Part shown: piece by piece, positions 6,272 to 13,065 of the stretch
Position numbering within the stretch: position 1 is the stretch's first letter
Layout: each line of letters begins with the position of its first letter
Source: Paracoccaceae bacterium
Lineage (GTDB): Bacteria; Pseudomonadota; Alphaproteobacteria; Rhodobacterales; Rhodobacteraceae
DNA: 13,815 bases
Assembly: GCA_007134405.1 (NCBI GenBank)
Contig: SLKW01000070.1
Location: 1 to 13,815, forward strand
Direction of reading: 5' to 3'
The notes under the pieces: model-generated
Database searches by the model: none
What the model saw: only the letters and a program-made list of their open reading frames with translations
What the model was told of the DNA's origin: nothing
Position numbers and translations under genes: made by a program

Positions 6272-7165
6272 TCAGGCCGGGCGGGCGAGGCGCGAGACCT
6301 GCCAGGGGGCTTCCGTCGCCGGTGCGCCGAAATGATAGCCTTGCAGGCAATCGACGCCGATATCTACCAGGTAGCGCGCATCGGCCTCGTTTTCGACCTC
6401 TTCGGCGATGGTGAACATGTCGAAATGCCGGGCGATCGACACCAGCGCCTGCGCCAGCACCTGGTTGTCGGGATTGCTGGCGATGCCGCGGATGAAGATG
6501 CCGTCGATCTTGACGATGTCGAAGTAGAAGTCCTTCAGATACCGGAACGACGTGTAGCCCGAGCCGAAATCGTCGAGCGCGAAGCAGATGCCGCGCGCCT
6601 GCATGTCGGACATGAACTCGCCGACCAGGTCGGGCATGATCATGGCCGAGGATTCGGTGATCTCCAGGATCAGCCGCTCCGTCAGGGTGGGGTCGGCGCG
6701 CAGCCCGCGCTCCAGCGTCGTCAGCCAGGCCGGATACCCGATCGAGCGTGCCGACATGTTCACCGACAGCCGCAGGCCCGGTTCGGCGGCAAGCGCCTGC
6801 AGACCCAGATCCAGCGCCAGGCAGTCGATGCGCCGCCCGGTTTCGGTGGTCTCGACCGCATCCATGAAGTCCCGCGCCGGAAGCACCGCGCCATCGGTGT
6901 CGAGAACACGGATGAACCCCTCGTAATAGGCCACGCGATTGGTCATTCGTGCCTGAACGACCGGCTGATAGGCCAGCAGTCCGCGGCGTTCGTCGAGCGC
7001 GCGCTCCACCATGATCAGCGTGTCCTGCGCCTTGGGTGCCGTATCGCTTTCCGCCACGGCCGCCGCCGCGGGGCGCGCGGCCTCGGTCATGGGCACGGCA
7101 TCGGTCATGGGCACGGCATTGGTGGTCCGGGTCGGATCGGACGCGGCAGGACGGGTATCGGACAT
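6272..7165 (-). CDS. Stand-alone EAL-domain protein, probable c-di-GMP phosphodiesterase
   Basis: A 297-residue protein: a disordered Ala/Thr/Pro-rich stretch (about 1-45), then one EAL domain (about 55-290), with no GGDEF, PAS or membrane segment. EAL enzymes hydrolyse cyclic di-GMP to pGpG. The metal and catalytic residues are recognisable: E82 with R86 (YYEGFIR), N136 (LSVNMSAR), E168 and E171 (LEITES), D198 and D199 (LDDFGSGY), K219 and D221 (VKID), E255/E256 and E258 (AEEVE), and Q275 (LQGYHF). The signature reads EGF rather than EAL, but the metal-binding Glu is kept, so activity is likely. The start at 7165 (MSDTRP) is chosen for GGAGAG upstream. The longer in-frame extension to 7687 would cross into argH on the other strand. 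It is divergent from argH, and a CtrA-like box lies 52 bases before its start. Confidence 0.88.
   Translation of the reverse strand: MSDTRPAASDPTRTTNAVPMTDAVPMTEAARPAAAAVAESDTAPKAQDTLIMVERALDERRGLLAYQPVVQARMTNRVAYYEGFIRVLDTDGAVLPARDFMDAVETTETGRRIDCLALDLGLQALAAEPGLRLSVNMSARSIGYPAWLTTLERGLRADPTLTERLILEITESSAMIMPDLVGEFMSDMQARGICFALDDFGSGYTSFRYLKDFYFDIVKIDGIFIRGIASNPDNQVLAQALVSIARHFDMFTIAEEVENEADARYLVDIGVDCLQGYHFGAPATEAPWQVSRLARPA
7083..7118. repeat. Perfect 18-bp tandem duplication within the EAL gene
   Basis: The 18-mer TCGGTCATGGGCACGGCA occurs twice head to tail (7083-7100 and 7101-7118). It encodes two AVPMT(D/E) units in the disordered N-terminal tail of the EAL protein (about residues 17-28). 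Reading frame is preserved. It looks like a recent slippage or unequal-crossover event. Confidence 0.85.
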
Positions 7166-7216
7166 GGGTGCTCTCCGCCGGAAGGGGCCTGAACGTCCGC
7201 CACAGTGACCGGCAGC

Positions 7217-7235
7217 GGTTAAGGCGGAATGAACC
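7217..7235 (-). promoter_or_regulatory. CtrA-like binding site upstream of the EAL gene
   Basis: Read on the minus strand, the segment is TTCA, seven bases, then TTAACC, against the CtrA consensus TTAA-N7-TTAAC: one mismatch in nine defined positions. It is also an imperfect inverted repeat, GGTT(C)A...T(T)AACC. It lies 52 bases before the EAL start, within normal promoter range, and is one of the few AT-containing patches in the spacer. Identification is by eye. Confidence 0.4.
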
Positions 7236-7286
7236 CTTTTCGGTCCAGCGCATCGACTTCGCTCAAATTGTGCCGATCGGCGCCGA

Positions 7287-7315
7287 TTGCACGGCGGGGC
7301 GGCGGCCAGTATAGG
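7287..7315 (+). promoter_or_regulatory. Candidate promoter of the argH operon
   Basis: TTGCAC (7287-7292) and TATAGG (7310-7315) are 17 bases apart. The -35 keeps the TTG that is best conserved in alphaproteobacteria. Transcription would start near 7322, giving a leader of about 22 bases before ATG 7344. It is the only clearly promoter-like pair I see in the argH half of the 178-bp divergent spacer. Confidence 0.5.
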
Positions 7316-7343
7316 GGCGCAAGTGGCAGGGGACGGGACGCAG

Positions 7344-8735
7344 ATGAGCGAAAGCGGCGCGAATACCATGTGGGGCGGGCGCTTTGCCGGTGGGGTCGAT
7401 GCGATCATGGAGGCGATCAACGCCTCGATCGGCTTCGACAAGCGGCTGGCGGCGCAGGATATCGCCGGCTCGCGCGCGCATGCGGCGATGCTTGCCGCGC
7501 AGGGGATCATCTCGGCGCAGGATGCCGCCGCCATCGATGCCGGTCTCGAACAGGTCGCGGACGAGATCGCCTCGGGCGCTTTCCCCTTTCGCACCGAGCT
7601 TGAGGACATCCATATGAATGTCGAGGCGCGGCTGCGCGAGCTGATCGGCGCCCCTGCCGGCCGATTGCACACCGCCCGGTCGCGCAACGATCAGGTCGGC
7701 GTCGATTTCCGCCTCTTCGTGCGCGAGCAATGCGACGCCGCAATCGCCGGGATCGACGCGCTCATGCGCGCCTTCCTCGCGCAGGCCGAGGCTGGGGCCG
7801 ATTGGGTCATGCCCGGGTTCACCCACCTGCAGACCGCGCAGCCCGTGACCTGGGGTCACCACATGCTCGCCTATGTCGAGATGCTCGCCCGCGACAGGTC
7901 CCGCTTTGCCGATGCGCGTGCCCGGATGAACGAATGCCCCCTGGGCGCGGCGGCGCTCGCCGGAACTTCCTTTCCTATCGACCGCGATGCCACCGCCCGC
8001 GCGCTTGGCTTCGACCGGCCGACGGCGAACAGCCTCGATTCCGTCTCCGACCGTGACTTCGCGATCGAATTCCTCTCAGCCGCATCGATCTGCGCCATGC
8101 ACCTGTCGCGCTTCGCCGAGGAACTGGTGATCTGGTCCTCGGCCCAGTTCCGCTTCGTGACACTGTCGGACGCCTTCTCGACCGGCTCGTCGATCATGCC
8201 GCAGAAGAAGAACCCCGACGCAGCCGAGCTTCTGCGCGCCAAGCTGGGGCGCGTGATGGGCGCGCAGGTGGCGCTTCTGGTCGTCATGAAAGGCCTGCCG
8301 CTGACCTATTCCAAGGACATGCAGGAAGACAAGGAACAGCTTTTCGACGCCGCCGACACGCTCATGCTGGGGCTCGCCGCGATGGCGGGGATGGTGCGCG
8401 ACATGGCGGCCAACCGCGACGCGCTTGCCGCCGCCGCAGCCTCGGGCTTTTCCACCGCGACCGATCTGGCCGACTGGCTGGTCCGCGCCCTGAATCTGCC
8501 GTTCCGCGACGCCCATCACGTCACCGGCACGCTGGTCCGCATGGCCGAGGAAGCCGGCTGCGACCTGCCGGACCTGAGCCTTGCGCAGATGCAATCGGTC
8601 CATCCCGGCATCACGGCCGAGGTTTTCGAGGTGCTCGGGGTGGAAAACTCCGTCCGCTCGCGCATTTCCTACGGGGGGACCGCGCCCGACCGGGTGCGCG
8701 AACAGGTCGCCCGCTGGAAGGACGCATTGGGATGA
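7344..8735 (+). CDS. argH: Argininosuccinate lyase (ArgH)
   Basis: Last enzyme of arginine synthesis, splitting argininosuccinate to arginine and fumarate. It is a cytosolic homotetramer of the fumarase/aspartase superfamily. The 463 residues match the family length. MWGGRF opens the domain, [11 protein letters not shown] (108-118) and [12 protein letters not shown] (157-168, with T160-H161) form active-site regions, and [12 protein letters not shown] (281-292) is the superfamily signature with the catalytic serine. The start [14 protein letters not shown] at 7344 fits the family and has GGGACG upstream. An in-frame ATG at 7287 would add 19 non-conserved residues and would lie on the -35 element. 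The gene heads a five-gene operon and overlaps the next gene by ATGA. Confidence 0.97.
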   Translation: MSESGANTMWGGRFAGGVDAIMEAINASIGFDKRLAAQDIAGSRAHAAMLAAQGIISAQDAAAIDAGLEQVADEIASGAFPFRTELEDIHMNVEARLRELIGAPAGRLHTARSRNDQVGVDFRLFVREQCDAAIAGIDALMRAFLAQAEAGADWVMPGFTHLQTAQPVTWGHHMLAYVEMLARDRSRFADARARMNECPLGAAALAGTSFPIDRDATARALGFDRPTANSLDSVSDRDFAIEFLSAASICAMHLSRFAEELVIWSSAQFRFVTLSDAFSTGSSIMPQKKNPDAAELLRAKLGRVMGAQVALLVVMKGLPLTYSKDMQEDKEQLFDAADTLMLGLAAMAGMVRDMAANRDALAAAAASGFSTATDLADWLVRALNLPFRDAHHVTGTLVRMAEEAGCDLPDLSLAQMQSVHPGITAEVFEVLGVENSVRSRISYGGTAPDRVREQVARWKDALG

Positions 8736-8842
8736 GGCCGATACTGCTCGCCGCATTGCTGGCTCTGGTGTCGGCCTGCGGCGCCAGCGCCCCGCCTCAG
8801 ACGCCAGGCGGCCCCGATCTGCGCGATTTCTGGAGCGACTGA
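8732..8842 (+). CDS. 36-aa predicted lipoprotein (LptM/LppL positional analogue)
   Basis: The ATG at 8732 overlaps the argH stop (ATGA), and the frame ends with TGA at 8840-8842. The peptide has a classic lipoprotein signal: MRP, a hydrophobic run [10 protein letters not shown], and the lipobox VSAC with cysteine at residue 16. The mature part is only about 21 residues, Pro/Gly-rich ([12 protein letters not shown]), with the acidic-aromatic end DLRDFWSD. It would be lipidated and sit in the inner or outer membrane. In Gammaproteobacteria a tiny lipoprotein (LppL; LptM/YifL) also lies beside lysA or dapF, and LptM assists assembly of the LPS translocon. The GLKGPL motif of LptM is absent here, so only position and type agree. 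The function is unknown. Confidence 0.8.
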   Translation: MRPILLAALLALVSACGASAPPQTPGGPDLRDFWSD

Positions 8843-8843
8843 C

Positions 8844-9167
8844 ATGCCTTCGATCCGCTACCTGTGGCTGGCGCTCGCCGTCTGGGGCACGGTGCATCCG
8901 ATGTACTACTTCATCGGCTGGTTCATCGAAAACGAATGGTCGATCCTGGCGATGGTCGATGCCTGGCACGCCAACCTCGCCACGTCGGGGCTCGTCTGGG
9001 ACCTGACCGTGGCCGCGGTCACGCTGACCGTCTGGGTCATCGTCGAAACCATCCGCACGCGCAACTGGCGCGGCCTCTGGGCGATCCCGGCAACCTATTG
9101 CATTGGCGTCAGCTGCGGGCTGCCGCTCTATCTTTTCCTGCGCCCCGTCCCGGCGCGCGGGGCATAA
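8844..9167 (+). CDS. DUF2834 family membrane protein
   Basis: A 107-residue integral membrane protein with three hydrophobic spans, at about residues 5-27, 48-68 and 76-98. Its pattern fits DUF2834: an N-terminal span with a conserved GTVHPMYYFIGWF-like stretch, a polar loop, a span starting near VWDLTVAAVTLTVWV, and a charged RTRNWRGLW loop before the last span. No enzymatic motif is visible, and the family has no established function. The ATG follows the lipoprotein stop by a single base, so expression is coupled. The gap of 24 bp to lysA holds only the lysA ribosome-binding site. Confidence 0.83.
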   Translation: MPSIRYLWLALAVWGTVHPMYYFIGWFIENEWSILAMVDAWHANLATSGLVWDLTVAAVTLTVWVIVETIRTRNWRGLWAIPATYCIGVSCGLPLYLFLRPVPARGA

Positions 9168-9180
9168 GCTCTCGTCAGGC

Positions 9181-9194
9181 AGGAGCAGCGCTTG
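9181..9194 (+). promoter_or_regulatory. Shine-Dalgarno with TTG start codon of lysA
   Basis: AGGAG at 9181-9185 stands six bases before TTG 9192. The first codons read (M)DHFLYRD, as LysA proteins usually begin, and no ATG or GTG lies suitably near. The rare TTG start may lower lysA translation compared with its neighbours. Confidence 0.7.
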
Positions 9195-10457
9195 GACCAT
9201 TTCCTCTATCGTGACGCCGAACTCCACGCCGAAGACGTGATGCTGCGCGACATCGCCGATGCCGTGGGCACGCCCTTCTACTGCTATTCGACCGCCACGC
9301 TGACCCGCCACTTCCAGCTCTTTACCGAGGCGCTGGCGCCGCTGCCGCATCTGGTCTGCTACGCGGTCAAGGCCAATTCCAACCTCGCCGTGCTCAAGCA
9401 TCTGGGCGAGTTGGGCGCCGGGATGGATGTCGTCTCGATCGGCGAATACCACCGCGCCCGCGCCGCCGGGGTGCCGGGCGACCGCATCGTCTTCTCCGGC
9501 GTCGGCAAGACCCGCGCCGAAATGCGCGCCGCACTCGACGGCGGCATTCGCCAGTTCAACGTCGAATCCGAGCCCGAGCTCGACGCGCTCTCCGAAGTCG
9601 CCGCCGCGATGGGCGCCACCGCCCCCATCGCCCTGCGCGTCAACCCCGACGTGGACGCCAGGACGCACGAGAAGATCTCCACCGGCCGCAAGGAGGACAA
9701 GTTCGGCGTCCCCCTGGCCCGCGCCCGCGACATCTACGCCCGCGCCGCGCGGCTTCCCGGCCTGCGCGTCGTTGGCATCGACATGCATATCGGCAGCCAG
9801 CTCACCGACCTCGCCCCGTTCGAGGCCGCCTATACCCGCATGGCCGAGCTCACCCGGCAGCTGCGCGCCGACGGACACGCCATCGGACGGCTCGACCTCG
9901 GCGGCGGGCTGGGCATCCCCTACACCCGCTCGAACGAAGCGCCGCCGCTGCCCACCGATTACGGCGCCATGGTCAAGCGCGTCCTCGGCGATCTCGACTG
10001 CGAGATCGAGATCGAGCCGGGCCGCCTCATCGCCGGCAACGCCGGTATCCTCGTCGCCCAGGTCATCTACCGGAAAGAGGGCGAGGGCCGCGACTTCCTG
10101 ATTCTCGACGCGGCGATGAACGACCTCATCCGCCCGGCCATGTACGGCGCCCATCACGACATCGTGCCGCTGACCGAGGCCGAGCCGGGCACGCCGCTTG
10201 CGCCCGTCGATATCGTCGGCCCGGTCTGCGAAAGCGGCGACACCTTCGCCCGCCAGCGTCCGATGCCCCCGCTCGGACCGGGCGATCTGGTCGCCTTTCG
10301 CTCGGCCGGGGCCTATGGGGCCGTCATGGCCTCGGAATACAACACCCGCCCCCTGATCCCCGAGGTTCTGGTCTGCGGGGATCACTTCGCGGTTATCCGC
10401 CATCGGCCGACCTTTGACGAAATGCTTTCGCGCGATACTCTCCCCCCGTGGATGTGA
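9192..10457 (+). CDS. lysA: Diaminopimelate decarboxylase (LysA)
   Basis: PLP-dependent fold-type III decarboxylase that turns meso-diaminopimelate into L-lysine, the last step of the pathway. Its substrate is also a peptidoglycan precursor. The 421-residue length is normal. PLP-binding K60 lies in CYAVKANSN, H199 in DMHIGSQ, the phosphate-binding GGGLGI is at 237-242, EPGR at 275-278, and the active-site Cys from the partner subunit in CESGD (346-350). Y375 lies in AGAYG. The start is TTG at 9192 with AGGAG upstream. It is the fourth gene of the argH operon. The stop lies 11 bases before the preferred start of the following TIGR02302 gene. Confidence 0.96.
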   Translation: MDHFLYRDAELHAEDVMLRDIADAVGTPFYCYSTATLTRHFQLFTEALAPLPHLVCYAVKANSNLAVLKHLGELGAGMDVVSIGEYHRARAAGVPGDRIVFSGVGKTRAEMRAALDGGIRQFNVESEPELDALSEVAAAMGATAPIALRVNPDVDARTHEKISTGRKEDKFGVPLARARDIYARAARLPGLRVVGIDMHIGSQLTDLAPFEAAYTRMAELTRQLRADGHAIGRLDLGGGLGIPYTRSNEAPPLPTDYGAMVKRVLGDLDCEIEIEPGRLIAGNAGILVAQVIYRKEGEGRDFLILDAAMNDLIRPAMYGAHHDIVPLTEAEPGTPLAPVDIVGPVCESGDTFARQRPMPPLGPGDLVAFRSAGAYGAVMASEYNTRPLIPEVLVCGDHFAVIRHRPTFDEMLSRDTLPPWM

Positions 10458-10468
10458 ACGAGGATCAG

Positions 10469-12913
10469 ATGGCACGTCGCGCCGATCCCGCCAGGGCCAT
10501 CACCCGTGCGGTGCGGCTAACGCGGGCCGGTCTTTTCGTCGAACGCGTGACCCAGGCGTTCTGGCTTCCCGTCGCGCTGGCGCTTGTCGCCTTCACCGTG
10601 ATCGCCTTCGATCTTCTTGCGCTCGTGCCCTTCGCCCTGACCGGCTGGCTGGCGCTGGCCTACGGCTTTGCCTTCCTCGTGGCTCTTGGCCTCGGCCTGC
10701 GCCGCTTTCACTGGCCCAGCCGCACGGAGGCGATCGCGCGGCTTGACCGCAGCCTTCCCGGCCGCCCGCTCGCCGCGCTCTCCGACGCGCAGGCAATCGG
10801 CGAGCATGACCCGGCCTCGACGACCCTCTGGGCGGTCCACCGTGCACGGATGTTCGCCGTCGCGGGGGGCGCGCGCGCCATTGGTCCCCGGCCGGCGCTG
10901 CCGCGTCGCGATCCCTACGGCCTGCGCCTCGTCGCGCTGACCGGCGCTGCGGTGGCGCTTCTCTTCGGCCAGCCCCTGCGCATGGCCGAGGTCGGCGGCC
11001 TCACCGCGCCCGCCGGCGCGGCCATCGCGCCCGCCTGGGAGGGTTGGATCACGCCGCCGGCCTATACCGGTCGCCCGGCGCTCTATCTCAACGAAGTCGC
11101 GCGCGAGACCTTCGAGGTGCCCGAGGGCTCGCGCGTCGTCATGCGCCTCTATGGTGCCGAGGGCGCGCTGAGCGTCGAACAGGCGCTGGGCGAGGAAACC
11201 TCCGCCGACGATACCGCGCAGGTGATGGAATTCTCCGCGCTCCGCACCGGCCGCCTGGCCGTCGAGGGGTCGGGCGGGCGTGCCTGGCATGTCCTCGTCA
11301 TCCCCGATGAAAAACCGACGGTCGAATCGGCCGGCGAGATGCGCCGGGGGCGCGGCGGCATTCTCGAACAGCCCTTCGCCGCCGAGGATGATTACGGCAT
11401 CGTCGGCGGCGAGGCCGAGATCGTGCTCGACCTCGACGGCGTCGACCGTGCCCACGGCCTGTCGTTGGAGCCCGAAGCGCGCGAGCCCCTGCGCCTCGAC
11501 CTGCCGCTGCCGATGACCGCCAGCCGCGCCGAATTCGAGGAACTGCTGATCGAGGATCTGTCCGATCACGTCTGGGCGCACATGCCGGTGCGCATGGTGC
11601 TGCGCGTCGCCGACGCCGCCGGCCAGTCGGGCGAGAGCGAGGTGATCGAGGGCACGCTGCCCGGCCGTCGCTTCTTCGAACCCGCCGCGCTGGCCGTGGC
11701 CGAATTGCGCCGCGACCTGCTGTGGAACCGCGAGAACGCGCCGCGCGCAGCGCAGCTGATGCGCGCCATGCTGCACCGTTCGGACGGCGCCTTCCGCGCC
11801 GAGGCCGCGCCGGGCGAATTGCGCAGCGCCGTCGATTATATCGAGGCGCGGCTCGAAGACGGGCTAGACGACGCGGCGCGCGACGAGCTTGCCGCCCGGC
11901 TGTGGGATCTGGCGCTCCTGATCGAGGAGGGAGAGCTGGCCAATGCCCGCGAGCGCCTCAAGCGCGCACAGGAAATGCTCGACCAGGCGATGCGCGACGG
12001 CGCCTCCTCGGACGAGATCGCCGAGCTGATGGAAGAGCTGCGCGAGGCGATGCGCGACTACATCCGTATGCTGGCCGAGCAGCCGCGCGAGCGCGGCGAG
12101 GCCGATCCGGGTGAGCAGATGCAGATCACCGGCGACCAGATCCAGGAACTGATGAACCGCATCCAGGAGCTCATGGAAGAAGGCCGCATGGACGAGGCGG
12201 CCGAGCTGATGGCCCAGCTCAACGCTCTTCTGGAGAACCTGCAGGTCACCGAAGGCCCCGGCGAGGGTGGCGAGCCGATGCCGGGCTCCGAGGCGATGGA
12301 GGGGCTCGGCGACACGCTTTCCGAGCAGCAGGACCTGGCCGACGACACGTTCCGCCAGTTGCAGGACGAATTCGGCCGCGGCGAGGAAAGCGGCGAAGGC
12401 GAGGGCGAGGGCGGTGGCCAGCAGGGCCTCGCGCAGCGCCAGCAGGAATTGCGCGAACGGCTGCGCGAGCAGCAGCTGCAGACCCTGCCCGGCGAGGGCA
12501 CGCCCGAGGGCGACGCCGCGCTCGACGCGCTGGAAGACGCCGAGCGCGCCATGGACGAGGCCGAGCGCGCGCTGCGCGAAGGCGCCAACCGCGAGGCGCT
12601 GGAACGCCAGGCCGAGGCGCTGGAATCCATGCGCGAAGGCCTGCGCCAGCTCGCCGACGCGATGCGCCAGGACCGCCGCGAACGCGCCGATAACGCGCCC
12701 GAGGGCGAGGGCCAGGGGCTGGGCCGCGATCCGCTGGGCCGCGAGCGCGAGGGCGATTCCGCCACCGGCGGCGAGGGCGGCACCGCCGTCCCGGGCGAGG
12801 ATCCGCGCCAGCGCGCCCGCGAACTGATGGACGAGATCCGCCGCCGCTCGGCCGAACTGTCGCGCCCGGAATCCGAACGCGACTACCTCAACCGGCTGAT
12901 CGACCGCTTCTGA
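10469..12913 (+). CDS. TIGR02302/DUF4175 family membrane protein
   Basis: An 814-residue protein of unknown function found mainly in Alphaproteobacteria. Two hydrophobic spans lie near residues 32-52 and 54-76, and a third near 151-167. A large, probably periplasmic region follows, including the typical AWEGWITPPAYTGRP (about 189-203). From about residue 480 on it is rich in Glu, Arg, Gln and Ala, with long predicted coiled coil broken by Gly/Glu-rich linkers (GEESGEGEGEGGGQ). It ends in the conserved-looking RDYLNRLIDRF. The ATG at 10469 is preferred because GAGGA lies five bases upstream. A GTG at 10448, overlapping lysA by 10 bp, has no ribosome-binding site but cannot be excluded. The gene closes the argH-lysA operon. 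An envelope role is inferred from topology only. Confidence 0.88.
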   Translation: MARRADPARAITRAVRLTRAGLFVERVTQAFWLPVALALVAFTVIAFDLLALVPFALTGWLALAYGFAFLVALGLGLRRFHWPSRTEAIARLDRSLPGRPLAALSDAQAIGEHDPASTTLWAVHRARMFAVAGGARAIGPRPALPRRDPYGLRLVALTGAAVALLFGQPLRMAEVGGLTAPAGAAIAPAWEGWITPPAYTGRPALYLNEVARETFEVPEGSRVVMRLYGAEGALSVEQALGEETSADDTAQVMEFSALRTGRLAVEGSGGRAWHVLVIPDEKPTVESAGEMRRGRGGILEQPFAAEDDYGIVGGEAEIVLDLDGVDRAHGLSLEPEAREPLRLDLPLPMTASRAEFEELLIEDLSDHVWAHMPVRMVLRVADAAGQSGESEVIEGTLPGRRFFEPAALAVAELRRDLLWNRENAPRAAQLMRAMLHRSDGAFRAEAAPGELRSAVDYIEARLEDGLDDAARDELAARLWDLALLIEEGELANARERLKRAQEMLDQAMRDGASSDEIAELMEELREAMRDYIRMLAEQPRERGEADPGEQMQITGDQIQELMNRIQELMEEGRMDEAAELMAQLNALLENLQVTEGPGEGGEPMPGSEAMEGLGDTLSEQQDLADDTFRQLQDEFGRGEESGEGEGEGGGQQGLAQRQQELRERLREQQLQTLPGEGTPEGDAALDALEDAERAMDEAERALREGANREALERQAEALESMREGLRQLADAMRQDRRERADNAPEGEGQGLGRDPLGREREGDSATGGEGGTAVPGEDPRQRARELMDEIRRRSAELSRPESERDYLNRLIDRF

Positions 12914-12994
12914 CGCCCGGCCTGCGCGCCCGGCGAAAGTTTCATTGCGGTTAACGCCGCCAGAAATCTTTTTGAAACCAGAGGCTTGCGAGAC

Positions 12995-13010
12995 TGCTCA
13001 AGCTTGAGCA
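12995..13010. repeat. 16-bp perfect palindrome in the convergent spacer
   Basis: TGCTCAAGCTTGAGCA equals its own reverse complement. It lies in the 152-bp spacer between the convergent ends of the TIGR02302 gene and lipA. No T-tract follows directly on either strand, so it is not a standard terminator, though it can fold as a 6-bp stem with an AGCT loop. About 30 bp to its left a small stem (GCGG/CCGC, 12947-12960), followed by TCTTTTT (12967-12973), may serve as a weak terminator for the plus-strand operon. Confidence 0.6.
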
Positions 13011-13065
13011 CGCGCAGCCGTCCCATGCGCGCAGGGCGCCGGGGCGCTCGGTGTGCGGGTCGGTC

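Noticed and set aside
5041..6414. Open frame of 457 codons on the plus strand opposite phbA
   Set aside because: PhbA has all catalytic residues and correct length. The plus-strand product has no recognisable motif and is a mirror of third-position GC bias.
7166..7687. N-terminal extension of the EAL protein by 174 codons
   Set aside because: The extension lies antisense to argH and its promoter. MSDTRP at 7165 has a ribosome-binding site and gives a normal EAL protein.
8076..10475. Open frame of 799 codons on the minus strand opposite argH, the lipoprotein, DUF2834 and lysA
   Set aside because: It covers four well-supported genes on the other strand. Its composition (rich in Arg, Gly, His, Asp, with no domain) is what the complement of GC-rich codons gives.
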